A stretch of 9,799 nucleotides of DNA from Sphingobacteriaceae bacterium (GCA_023251695.1 JAHEYE010000118.1:1-9799), one strand, 5' to 3'; positions 1-7,886 are shown, numbered from the stretch's first letter. Made by a program: numbers and translations. Notes: generated by a model not told the origin, from the sequence alone.

Positions 1-1
1 A

Positions 2-646
2 GAAGGTCGTGATTTAAATAAACGTTTTTTTACTTTTCATGAAAAGAAAAGGCCTTACATTATTTTAAAATGGGCGCAGACAAATGATGGTTTCATTGGT
101 AAAACCGGCGCTGATAAAAACGATAATTGGATTACCTGTGAAGAAAATAAAAAACTGGTACACGAATGGCGCGCACAGGAACAAGCAATAATGGTGGGAA
201 CAAACACCATACTAAATGATAATCCCGAACTAACCGTTCGTTTAGTGAAAGGAAAAAATCCTGTACGAATTATACTTGATAAAGATTTAAAGTTGAGTCC
301 CGGCTTAAATGTATTTAATAACGCGGCGGAGACTTATGTTTTTACAGAAAAGGATTATCCTGTTTCTGGCGATACGACTTATTTCAGAATAGATTTCTCG
401 GAAAATATTTTACCTCAGGTTTTAAATAAATTAGCCGGATCAAATATTTCAAGCATTCTCATCGAAGGGGGTACTGCCCTGCTGCTAAGTTTTATCAATG
501 AAAATTTATGGGATGAAGCCAGAGTTTTTATAAATCCGGATAAAAATTTCGGAAGCGGCATTAAAGCTCCCGCATTCGATTTGAGCAAGGCTCTTCAGGA
601 AAAATCGGGAACGGATCATTTATATACAATAAAAAACCCGCTGTAA
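2..646 (+). CDS. ribD: RibD, C-terminal reductase domain (5' end outside window)
   Basis: This is the end of the riboflavin pathway enzyme that reduces 5-amino-6-(5-phosphoribosylamino)uracil with NADPH in the cytoplasm. The frame is open from base 2, so the ATG at 191 is internal (M64 of the 214 visible residues) and not the start. The visible part opens with a linker and then shows reductase hallmarks: RPYIILKWAQTNDGFIG near residues 17-33, the ATNWIT-like DNWIT near 40-44, MVGTNTILNDNPELTVR at 64-80, and ILIEGGTALLLSF further on, followed by LWDEARVF. These match the RibD_C fold with its cofactor-binding region. Full bifunctional RibD proteins have about 340-370 residues, so the N-terminal zinc deaminase half should lie to the left; a reductase-only protein cannot be excluded from the window alone. 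The stop codon lies in the loop of a terminator hairpin. The downstream gene is convergent, so ribD ends its transcription unit. Confidence 0.93.
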   Translation, partial: EGRDLNKRFFTFHEKKRPYIILKWAQTNDGFIGKTGADKNDNWITCEENKKLVHEWRAQEQAIMVGTNTILNDNPELTVRLVKGKNPVRIILDKDLKLSPGLNVFNNAAETYVFTEKDYPVSGDTTYFRIDFSENILPQVLNKLAGSNISSILIEGGTALLLSFINENLWDEARVFINPDKNFGSGIKAPAFDLSKALQEKSGTDHLYTIKNPL

Positions 647-658
647 AGGCGGGTTTTT
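632..658. terminator. Bidirectional rho-independent terminator between ribD and the convergent T9SS-A gene
   Basis: A perfect 10-bp stem pairs AAAAACCCGC (632-641) with GCGGGTTTTT (649-658) around a 7-nt loop. It has a T-run after the GC stem on both strands, so it can end ribD on the plus strand and the gene ending at 678 on the minus strand. The ribD stop codon (644-646) is inside the loop and the left arm encodes the last ribD residues, Lys-Asn-Pro-Leu. Confidence 0.9.
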
Positions 659-677
659 ATTACTTGAGCAAGATGAC

Positions 678-2231
678 CTATTGTTTGATAAATTTCTGCC
701 GCTGTTCGTAGCCTTTCGCATTCAGCTTTACAATATAAATTCCACCAGCGAAACCTGAAATAGTTATTTCTTCGGTTTCAGAATTCGCTTTGGTATTTAA
801 AATTAATTTTCCTGACATATCAAAAACATTAATAGTGTAATCCGAATACGGAGACTCGATAATAATTTTATCAAGACCATTTTTCACAACAAATTTTTCG
901 AAATGCTCATTTACATTTTCTATTCCTGTTGGAGAACACAAGGTGGTAATTGTTGGCGTTAATGCATTAGGGAATGGTGAGTAAGTCGCAGTAAAAGGTG
1001 AGCCAAATGGAGTTGTATAAGTTGCTAAAGCCATTGTATTAACCATGTTACTTGGAGTTAATGAATAAGCGTTGTTGCAGGTGGCATTCATGACCATATC
1101 TGAAGCTACAATATAACGGTTGGTATATGGTGAAGGTGCAGTCCATCCTTCTGAAGTAATCCAGTACATGGTATTTGATTTATTCAAAACATTAACTCCA
1201 TTCCACATGGTTCCGAGCGGTACAGGAACAAGAGAATAAGTCATGCTTAATTGTGGCACAAATAATGAATCCATCATAATAGAAGCCATATAACTTACAG
1301 TTCCTGTAGGTAAAGTTAAACCCGCAATATAATTGGTTTGATTTACCTTTATCATGTCATAATACTTAAAATTGGTATAATACTTAGGGAGCACCAGTGC
1401 GCTAACAGTTAAATCCGTTTCCATCGTCATAAGGTTATTGCTTGCATCGCCGCCAATTAAAAATAATTTACTGCCATAAACCTGCATTTTCTTTACAACC
1501 ATATTACTTGAACTAAAAAAAACATTTTTTGCTGTAATTAAAGTTCCTAAGTTGTCGTCGGTTAATTTTAAAACGTGAGTTAAGTTTCCTGACAAAACAG
1601 TACCTGAAATAAATAGACTGTTGTTCGGTGCATCTTCAACTACCGAATAACACATTTTACTGTATGTGTCTTCAAATATCTTTTGATAAATCAAAGTGCC
1701 GGTTGCTACAGCTGCACGAACTACAAAAGGAACATTTTTTGTAACACTTATGGTTGCTGTAGGAACAGTTGAATGACCAACCATTACTAAATCGCTGTTC
1801 GATGCTTGCAAAATATCGTAGAATTCCTCATTACCCGAAGTTGTTCCATATGATCTTGCGTAATTAACAGTTGTAAGATTTGTATCTAACACAACCAAAA
1901 AAGCATCAGTTATTGAACCCGGTTTAATACTCCCAACAATGTATAATTTACCTCCCGAGGTTATTACTTTTTTAACAGCTACAACAGGCGTTGATGTACC
2001 GAAAATAACAGTTTGTGTAATAATATGATTTCCCGCTAAATCAGTTTTCTGAACCGAGAAAGCTCCCTGGAACATTGTACTTGAGGAAACATTGTAAATT
2101 CTGTTATTATTCATAACAGATGTCTGACCCTGCATAATTTCACCTGAAAAGGCATACTTCTTATGAAAAATCTGTCCGTTTAGTTGTGCAGTGGTTATTA
2201 AAGCCGCTAAAATTGTAATTAATTTTTTCAT
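678..2231 (-). CDS. Secreted beta-propeller-like protein with type A T9SS sorting domain
   Basis: The 517-residue product starts with a Sec signal peptide (MKK, then a hydrophobic stretch to about residue 20). Residues 25-430 contain loosely repeated strands such as GGKLYIVGSI, AFLVVLDTNLTTVNYARSYG, SDLVMVGHS and GSKLFLIGG. This pattern (value, 'D.N', 'yG', 'i..G') is typical of Bacteroidota beta-propeller repeats, but the match is weak and the blade count is unclear. Residues 444-517 form a type A T9SS C-terminal domain: a variable linker, INVFDMSGKLI, then GGIYIVKL and the closing QRQKFIK. The protein is therefore expected to cross the inner membrane by Sec and the outer membrane by T9SS, then be cleaved and anchored or released. 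No catalytic motif was recognised, so its role is unknown. It stands alone, with its own promoter and a terminator shared with ribD. The ATG at 2231 is chosen because it opens directly on the signal peptide. Confidence 0.9.
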   Translation of the reverse strand: MKKLITILAALITTAQLNGQIFHKKYAFSGEIMQGQTSVMNNNRIYNVSSSTMFQGAFSVQKTDLAGNHIITQTVIFGTSTPVVAVKKVITSGGKLYIVGSIKPGSITDAFLVVLDTNLTTVNYARSYGTTSGNEEFYDILQASNSDLVMVGHSTVPTATISVTKNVPFVVRAAVATGTLIYQKIFEDTYSKMCYSVVEDAPNNSLFISGTVLSGNLTHVLKLTDDNLGTLITAKNVFFSSSNMVVKKMQVYGSKLFLIGGDASNNLMTMETDLTVSALVLPKYYTNFKYYDMIKVNQTNYIAGLTLPTGTVSYMASIMMDSLFVPQLSMTYSLVPVPLGTMWNGVNVLNKSNTMYWITSEGWTAPSPYTNRYIVASDMVMNATCNNAYSLTPSNMVNTMALATYTTPFGSPFTATYSPFPNALTPTITTLCSPTGIENVNEHFEKFVVKNGLDKIIIESPYSDYTINVFDMSGKLILNTKANSETEEITISGFAGGIYIVKLNAKGYEQRQKFIKQ

Positions 2232-2243
2232 GAATTTTTTTTA

Positions 2244-2271
2244 CAAAACTAAGATGATTAATCAGAATCAA
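2244..2271 (-). promoter_or_regulatory. Bacteroidota-type promoter of the T9SS-A gene
   Basis: On the minus strand, TTG (2271-2269), a 17-nt spacer and TAGTTTTG (2251-2244) fit the Bacteroidota sigma-A pattern TTG-N17-23-TAnnTTTG. The -7 box ends 12 bp before the ATG at 2231, so the predicted leader is only about 5-9 nt and has no room for a Shine-Dalgarno site. The motif match is seen directly; the start site is inferred. Confidence 0.6.
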
Positions 2272-2358
2272 CGATTTTTTAAATAAACTGAAGAGCCTCT
2301 TGGCTCAATACATTTATTTTTACTCATTCATTTTCAGGTTTCGCTCAGGGCACAAAAA

Positions 2359-2376
2359 AAGGGGCCGAAGCCCCTT
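2359..2376 (-). terminator. Rho-independent terminator of the giant surface-protein gene
   Basis: Read on the minus strand, AAGGGGC, the tetraloop TTCG and GCCCCTT make a 7-bp stem closed by C(UUCG)G, an exceptionally stable loop type. A run of T follows (complement of 2354-2360). It begins 22 nt after the stop codon at 2399. Confidence 0.92.
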
Positions 2377-2398
2377 CTTTAATTTATCATTAAAATTA

Positions 2399-5300
2399 TT
2401 ATTTCATTAATGTAACATGTCCTTTTAACTCATGGGATTTACCGAATACACTGGTACAATTAATTAACCATGTATAAACGCCTTCTTCACAGGAATTCTG
2501 ACTTCTGCCTTGGAATGAACCATTCCAACCTTCTTCAAATTTCTTGGTTGAGAATACTTTCTCTCCCCAACGATCGAAGATGTTTAATTCATATTCAACA
2601 ATACCGAATCCTTTAGGATGGAATACATCATTTAATCCATCTTCGTTAGGTGTAAATGCATTCGGTACATAAATTCCGAAATCTTCACCCACAACAAGTG
2701 GACGAATCAAAGTATCATAACATCCTTTATCACTCTTCACAACCAATACTACAGGGTATGTTCCAGGCTCCATATAAGCGAAGGTCGGGTTTTGTTCAAC
2801 AGAAGTGTATTGGGCTGTATTCATAAAGTACCAGTTCCAGCTTACAATTGTTGCACCCCATGATGCATCAGTAAATGTTACAAAAGGATCCTGATTGATA
2901 ATTGGTTTAATTGGAGAGTGGTTGAAATCTGCTACCGGTTGAGGGTAAATATCAACTATAACAGGAACAACAGTTCCGGTACAACCGTTAGCGTCCATAA
3001 CCTGCAATCCTAAAGTATAACTTGCCGCTTCATCGAAACAATAGCCGCCATTTTGTGCGCCTGTAATACCTGCGCCGTTTAACAACCATCCGTAACTTGT
3101 AATGTTAGAAGCGCCGCCTGCAGTAAAGGTTAAACAAGCAGGCACACAACCTTTAACTGAGCTAACCGAGATATTTGCATTAGGAACAGGGTTCACAATA
3201 ATTGCCGTGTTAGCCGAATTACTACAACCGTTTGAAGTGCCAATAACGCTTATGTTTTGTGAGGTAGTGCCACTATAAGGATAAGTAGAACCTGTAATAT
3301 TACCCGGCTGCCATACATAGGTATTAGCACCACTCGCAACAAGAACCGCAGAGTTTTGTCCGGCACACAATGTTGCACTGGTAGCAGTTACTGTAGGCTG
3401 TGGGAAGAACGTTAGGTTGATGTTCGCTGATGCAGGACAACCATTCGCATCTAAAGCGTTTACAGTATAAATATAATTTCCTGCCAGAGCTTCGTTAACC
3501 GAATACGGTGCGGTTGCAGGGCCTGAAACCCAAGTATAACCATAAGGGCCGGTACCACCCGCACCGATTGCATTAATATTAATCGGACTGTTAGCACAAG
3601 CATTTAATGTTGTACTGTTGATCGCTACCTGGAATGCAGTTGGCTGAGTAATTTGCGTTGAGGCAACACTTGTACAACCGTTAGCATCGGTAACTGTACA
3701 AGAATATGTTCCGGCCGTCAAGGCGTTTCCTATCTGTGTACTTTGTGCCGGTATTGTACTCCAGTTATAAGTATAAGGACCTGTACCAACAGTTACATTA
3801 ACCGTTGATGAACCGTTACTTTGTCCGAAACACAATACGTTTGTTCCCGTAAAGTTAAACACCGGTACCGGATTAATTACTACCGTATAAGTTATACTTG
3901 CAGTACAAGTTCCTGTACTCGCTAATAAGGTGTAAACACCGTTAGCAATTGCTGTAACATTATTAATAACCGGATTTTGAGAAGTCCCTACATAACCAGG
4001 CCCTGACCATGAATAAGTAGCGCCACCGGTTCCGAATAAATTTAAAGTCTGACCTGCACATACCGGACTGTTACTGGTAATATTTGGATTTGGTAATGGT
4101 AATACTGATACGTTTGCATTTGCTGTATTCACACAACCGTTAACATCTGTTACAGTTACTACATAAGTTCCGGACATGGTAAGCTGCGCAGCAGGGATAT
4201 TTGGATTCTGTGCTGTTGATGTAAATCCACCCGGACCACTCCATGAGTAGGTCACGCCACCGTTAGATGTTAAGTTGATAGTTGTATTAACACAAGTAGT
4301 TGGATTACCGACAGAAATAGTAGGAAGCGCATTTACGACTACAATAGTATTGGCAGTATTTGTACAACCATTAGCATCGGTAACCGTTAAAATATAATTA
4401 CCACCATTAGTTACAGCGGCTGTTGGGATTGAAGGCGTCGCAGAGGTAGAACTGAATGAGCCTGGACCTGTCCATGCATATGTTGTACCACCTGTACCGG
4501 TTAAATTAATGGTCTGTCCAACACAAAGAGGGCTGTTACTTACTGCCGTTGGAATTGGTAAAGCATTTACGACAACGTTAGTCGTTGCGTTTGCTGTACA
4601 CGTTCCTATAGAAACGATAACCGAGTATGTTCCTGACATTGCAGGAGTAGAACCGGGCTGTGTTGCGTTTTGCGAGCTTGAAGTATATCCACCAGGACCA
4701 GTCCATGTATATGAAGTTGCTGCAGGAGCACTTAAATTAATTGTAGTTCCCGCGCAATATGGACCGGTATTAGAAGCAGAAGTTGTAGGTGTAGTAACAA
4801 TCACGTTAACAGAAGCGGTGCTTGAACAACCTAAATTAGTAACAGTCACATTATATACACCTGCGTTTGCAGTTGTTGCTGCAGGAACAGTAGGGTTTTG
4901 AACAGTTGAACTGTATGCACTCGGGCCTGTCCATGCGTAAGTTCCACCACCTGTCGAAGTTAAGTTGATTGAATTATTCAAACACACCGGACTGTTGCTT
5001 CCGATTACAATAACAGGAGAAGGATTAACCACAACGTTTGTAACCGCAGTATTTGTACAACCCGCAGCACTTGAAACGATAACAGTGTAATTTCCACTAT
5101 TTGTAGTTTGTGCATTAGCCTGTGTAGGATTCTGAGCATTTGAACTGAATGCACTTGGCCCTGTCCATGTATAAGTTGTGAATGAACCAACATTCAACTG
5201 AATAGTATTACCAGGACAATATGGTCCGGTGTTGGAAGCTGCAGGTGTTGGCAAAGGATTTATCACCACAAGGGTTGTTGCATTTGCAGTACAGGTTCCT

Positions 5301-7837
5301 GCTGAAACCAAAACACTATACGTACCCGCCATCGCAGCAGTTGCACTGGCAATGTTCGGATTTTGTGCATTTGACGTAAATGCATTCGGACCTGTCCATG
5401 TATAAGATGTAGCAGAAGGTGTTGTTAAAGTTATTGTTTGTCCAACGCAGAATGGCCCGCCATTAGTTGCAGAAGTAGTAGGTGTAAGAACCGTTACACT
5501 AACTGTTGCAGTACTTGCGCAACCTAAAGTTGTTACTGTAACCGTATAAACACCGGCATTAGTAGCTGCCGCTGATGGAATATTTGGATTTTGAACCGCA
5601 GATGTGAATGCACTTGGTCCGCTCCATGAATAAGTTCCACCACCTGTTGAAGTTAAGTTGATTGGAGAATTCAGACAAACAGGGCTGTTACTTCCGATTA
5701 CAATAACAGGAGAAGGATTAACCACAACATTTGTAACCGCAGTATTTGTACAGCCTGCAGCACTTGAAACGATAACTGTATAGTTTCCGCTATTTGTAGT
5801 TTGAGCATTAGCCTGTGTCGGATTCTGAGCATTTGAACTGAATGCACTTGGCCCTGTCCATGTATAAGTTGTGAATGAACCAACATTCAACTGAATAGTA
5901 TTACCAGGACAATATGGTCCGGTGTTGGAAGCTGCAGGTGTTGGAAGTGCGTTCACAATTACGTTTGTAGTTGCAGTTGCTTTACAAGCACCGGTTGTTG
6001 ATGTTACCGTATACACACCAGACATTACTGCTGTTGATGCAGGTATGGTTGGATTTTGTGCATTTGAAGCGAATGCATTTGGTCCTGTCCATGTATAAGA
6101 TGTAGCAGAAGGAGTTGTTAAAGTAATAGTTTGTCCTGCGCAATATGGTCCGGTGTTAGCTGCCGAAGTAGAAGGCGTGGTAACCGTTACACTAACAGTT
6201 CCTGTTTTACTACAACCTCCGGCAGTAACATTAACTGTATATATTCCCGCATTAGCAGCAGTCACATTCGGAACCGTTGGATTTTGTAAAGCTGAAGAGA
6301 ACGCAGCAGGTCCGGTCCAGGAATAGGTAGTACCACCTGTAGCGGTTAAGCTTAATGTTTGCCCTGCACAAAGCGGACTGTTACTTCCGACAACAGGAAC
6401 CGGAATAGGATTCACTGTTACCTGAACTGTTTGAGTTCCGATACATCCGGCTGTTGTTGTAGCACTAACTGAATAAATTTGTGTGGCTGCCGGTGTGGCG
6501 ACTACGTTAGGTCCGGTAGTAGTATTCAAAGAAGCGCCCGGGCTCCACGTATAAGTGCTCGCCCCGCTTGCCGTTAGATTCGCTGATGATCCGGCACATA
6601 TTGTGGTTGCAGTTGCTATAGTAATTGAAGGAGTTGCTGCCGAGACTATACTCACAACAGCTGTTCCGGTTTTACAACCGGTAGCATCTTTAACGGTAAC
6701 GGTATAATTTCCCGTAGGCACTCCGGTTACAGTAGCAGAGTTACCACCGGTAGGACTCCATGTATAAGTATAAGGTCCGGTACCACCTATTACAGTAGCA
6801 GTAGCTGAACCTGCAGCACAAGAAGCAGTGGTTACTGCAGTCACAGTTAAGTTAGAGGCAACAGTACAAACCTGACAAGCAGTTCTGTAATACATACCTG
6901 CAGCAACGAAATTATAACAATCACTTGAGTTAGAGAAACCATATTGTGCAGTTGTTTGTCCCGCGGTTGCAGGTGCACCCGGCTGTTGAATATAATCCCA
7001 AACATTATTGCTCGCACTAGCCCAAGTGTAATTATAGGCTGCCGAGTTCATCATAATTGGAGTAGCAGAGATTTGTTGAAGGTCAGATACTATCACGAAG
7101 TTCTGAGTAGAGCCTGCAGTTACTGCACCGCAAACATTAAATCCACCAATAATGTCCTGAATATTTCCACCTGAAGCTTCATGACAACCATCACCAATTA
7201 CCATATGTCCGGTATAAGTCTGCGTCGGATCGGTGTACATAATAATTAAAGTTGCACCGTCCATATCATTCGGTGTTGTTCCTAAACATGGAATTCCGCT
7301 GATAACATAATTTCCGTTTCCTGAAATAATTGAAGTAACATCAGCTCTGTAATTAAAAGTACCAACATAACCCCAGCATTTATCTGTATGCTGTCCGATC
7401 ATAGTCATAGGAAATGCACCACTTGCCAATAAAGGATTGGTAATATTAGCTGTAATTGCAACGCCATTACCAGAACCACCCACATACAAAAACGCTTTTA
7501 CTATTGTGAAACAGGCGGGAATTCCACTGATCGCAAATGTAGCAGGCTGAAGAACTCCTTTTTGAGTGGTCATACCTGTAAATGCTCTTTGATTTAACCT
7601 TCTTGTAGCCTGAGTAAAATTTAAACCACAGGCAGAAACCGTGTAGGTTGTAGCCAACGACCCGTTACCGTTTTGAATGGTATTAGGATTTCCTTTTTGG
7701 TTACTGGATGAATTATCTACCGGACAACCAACACAAGGCGTGCCTGGTAAGTTTGTTTGTTTGCTGGTTTGTGCATTTAAAATGAATGAACAAAGTACTG
7801 CTAAAAAAACAAGTGTGATTTTGATTAATTTTTTCAT
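2399..7837 (-). CDS. Giant Ig-repeat surface protein with SprB, PKD and type B T9SS (gliding-motility-associated) C-terminal domains
   Basis: The 1812-residue product is a likely T9SS-exported adhesin or stalk. Order: signal peptide 1-22 (cut expected before Gln23); a Cys-rich N-terminal domain 24-326 (CVGC at 35-38, CQVC at 321-324; faintly DUF3344-like around DGATLIIMYTDP); SprB-like repeat 329-397; one Ig-like module 404-477; eleven Ig-like modules of 75-78 residues 478-1324, each with C..Q/N.I.L, TYxWxGPxxF/Y, QNP and GxYxV; SprB repeat 1326-1400 starting near CFGQSNGSS; two more modules 1401-1549; PKD-like domains 1550-1631 and 1632-1719; and a type B sorting domain 1724-1812 (VPNAFTPNEDGLND, FDRWGEKVF, YTWLI). 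The last class is associated with gliding proteins such as SprB, but T9SS uses it for many unrelated cargos, so a motility role is not shown. The start is fixed by the signal peptide; no Shine-Dalgarno is present. A tandem paralogue lies upstream. Confidence 0.93.
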   Translation of the reverse strand: MKKLIKITLVFLAVLCSFILNAQTSKQTNLPGTPCVGCPVDNSSSNQKGNPNTIQNGNGSLATTYTVSACGLNFTQATRRLNQRAFTGMTTQKGVLQPATFAISGIPACFTIVKAFLYVGGSGNGVAITANITNPLLASGAFPMTMIGQHTDKCWGYVGTFNYRADVTSIISGNGNYVISGIPCLGTTPNDMDGATLIIMYTDPTQTYTGHMVIGDGCHEASGGNIQDIIGGFNVCGAVTAGSTQNFVIVSDLQQISATPIMMNSAAYNYTWASASNNVWDYIQQPGAPATAGQTTAQYGFSNSSDCYNFVAAGMYYRTACQVCTVASNLTVTAVTTASCAAGSATATVIGGTGPYTYTWSPTGGNSATVTGVPTGNYTVTVKDATGCKTGTAVVSIVSAATPSITIATATTICAGSSANLTASGASTYTWSPGASLNTTTGPNVVATPAATQIYSVSATTTAGCIGTQTVQVTVNPIPVPVVGSNSPLCAGQTLSLTATGGTTYSWTGPAAFSSALQNPTVPNVTAANAGIYTVNVTAGGCSKTGTVSVTVTTPSTSAANTGPYCAGQTITLTTPSATSYTWTGPNAFASNAQNPTIPASTAVMSGVYTVTSTTGACKATATTNVIVNALPTPAASNTGPYCPGNTIQLNVGSFTTYTWTGPSAFSSNAQNPTQANAQTTNSGNYTVIVSSAAGCTNTAVTNVVVNPSPVIVIGSNSPVCLNSPINLTSTGGGTYSWSGPSAFTSAVQNPNIPSAAATNAGVYTVTVTTLGCASTATVSVTVLTPTTSATNGGPFCVGQTITLTTPSATSYTWTGPNAFTSNAQNPNIASATAAMAGTYSVLVSAGTCTANATTLVVINPLPTPAASNTGPYCPGNTIQLNVGSFTTYTWTGPSAFSSNAQNPTQANAQTTNSGNYTVIVSSAAGCTNTAVTNVVVNPSPVIVIGSNSPVCLNNSINLTSTGGGTYAWTGPSAYSSTVQNPTVPAATTANAGVYNVTVTNLGCSSTASVNVIVTTPTTSASNTGPYCAGTTINLSAPAATSYTWTGPGGYTSSSQNATQPGSTPAMSGTYSVIVSIGTCTANATTNVVVNALPIPTAVSNSPLCVGQTINLTGTGGTTYAWTGPGSFSSTSATPSIPTAAVTNGGNYILTVTDANGCTNTANTIVVVNALPTISVGNPTTCVNTTINLTSNGGVTYSWSGPGGFTSTAQNPNIPAAQLTMSGTYVVTVTDVNGCVNTANANVSVLPLPNPNITSNSPVCAGQTLNLFGTGGATYSWSGPGYVGTSQNPVINNVTAIANGVYTLLASTGTCTASITYTVVINPVPVFNFTGTNVLCFGQSNGSSTVNVTVGTGPYTYNWSTIPAQSTQIGNALTAGTYSCTVTDANGCTSVASTQITQPTAFQVAINSTTLNACANSPININAIGAGGTGPYGYTWVSGPATAPYSVNEALAGNYIYTVNALDANGCPASANINLTFFPQPTVTATSATLCAGQNSAVLVASGANTYVWQPGNITGSTYPYSGTTSQNISVIGTSNGCSNSANTAIIVNPVPNANISVSSVKGCVPACLTFTAGGASNITSYGWLLNGAGITGAQNGGYCFDEAASYTLGLQVMDANGCTGTVVPVIVDIYPQPVADFNHSPIKPIINQDPFVTFTDASWGATIVSWNWYFMNTAQYTSVEQNPTFAYMEPGTYPVVLVVKSDKGCYDTLIRPLVVGEDFGIYVPNAFTPNEDGLNDVFHPKGFGIVEYELNIFDRWGEKVFSTKKFEEGWNGSFQGRSQNSCEEGVYTWLINCTSVFGKSHELKGHVTLMK
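4328..5020 (-). repeat. Higher-order Ig unit 3 (modules D'-E'-F, residues 940-1170)
   Basis: Third 231-residue unit, with cysteines at 952/1004, 1028/1080 and 1105/1158, again offset by exactly 231 from unit 2. Its last module (F) is the most diverged of the C-type modules and brings in the first charged residue for over 500 positions (Asp1154). Two further modules, G and H, follow outside the triplet pattern. Confidence 0.8.
5021..5713 (-). repeat. Higher-order Ig unit 2 (modules D-E-C', residues 709-939)
   Basis: Second 231-residue unit, with cysteines at 721/773, 797/849 and 874/927, each exactly 231 residues after its counterpart in unit 1. Its third module, C', is identical to C of unit 1 over 93 residues (631-723 versus 862-954), running into the start of the following module. 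That makes it the youngest-looking part of the array. Confidence 0.87.
5127..5251. repeat. 125-bp identical direct repeat, copy in module C'
   Basis: By eye this stretch is identical base for base to 5820-5944, exactly 693 bp away. Just to its left (about 5035-5126) the same pair shows scattered differences, nearly all at third codon positions, so the perfect block is sharply bounded. Confidence 0.85.
5714..6406 (-). repeat. Higher-order Ig unit 1 (modules A-B-C, residues 478-708)
   Basis: First of three consecutive 231-residue (693-bp) units inside the giant protein. Its three modules have cysteines at 490/542, 566/618 and 643/696. Module A matches D and D' (GSNSPxC, GGTTYSW), B matches E and E' (GPYC, ATSYTWTGP), and C matches C' and F (SGNY/GGNY, GCTNTA). 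Unit limits were set at the shared 'VNP' linkers. Confidence 0.85.
5820..5944. repeat. 125-bp identical direct repeat, copy in module C
   Basis: This is the partner of 5127-5251. Both copies are in the same frame and orientation within the giant gene, so recombination between them would remove or add one whole 231-residue unit without a frameshift. Confidence 0.85.
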
Positions 7838-7886
7838 GCGGGAGGTTTATATGTAAGTAATTGATTAAAAAGCTTATGTATTCTTA

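Noticed and set aside
2293..2306. Small inverted repeat GAGCC-TCTT-GGCTC upstream of the T9SS-A promoter
   Set aside because: It has only 5 bp of stem and no T-run, so it is neither a credible terminator nor a specific operator call.
4509..4901. Plus-strand open frame of 130 codons inside the giant gene
   Set aside because: It is antisense to the Ig modules. Its composition follows from the repeat's codon pattern, and it has no start signal or recognisable domain.
5005..5886. Two similar 62-codon minus-strand frames at 5005-5193 and 5698-5886
   Set aside because: They are another frame of modules C' and C. Their similarity is only the 693-bp repeat seen out of frame.
4328..6406. Possible CRISPR array or mobile repeat
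   Set aside because: The repeats are coding, in frame, multiples of three and without unique spacers. They are protein modules.
6944..7174. Plus-strand open frame of 76 codons
   Set aside because: It is antisense to the well-supported N-terminal domain of the giant protein and shows no protein features.
7839..7856. Plus-strand GGGAGG followed by ATG-TAA, resembling a start-stop leader
   Set aside because: The ATG is followed at once by a stop and no plus-strand gene follows. It is a chance match in a minus-strand leader.
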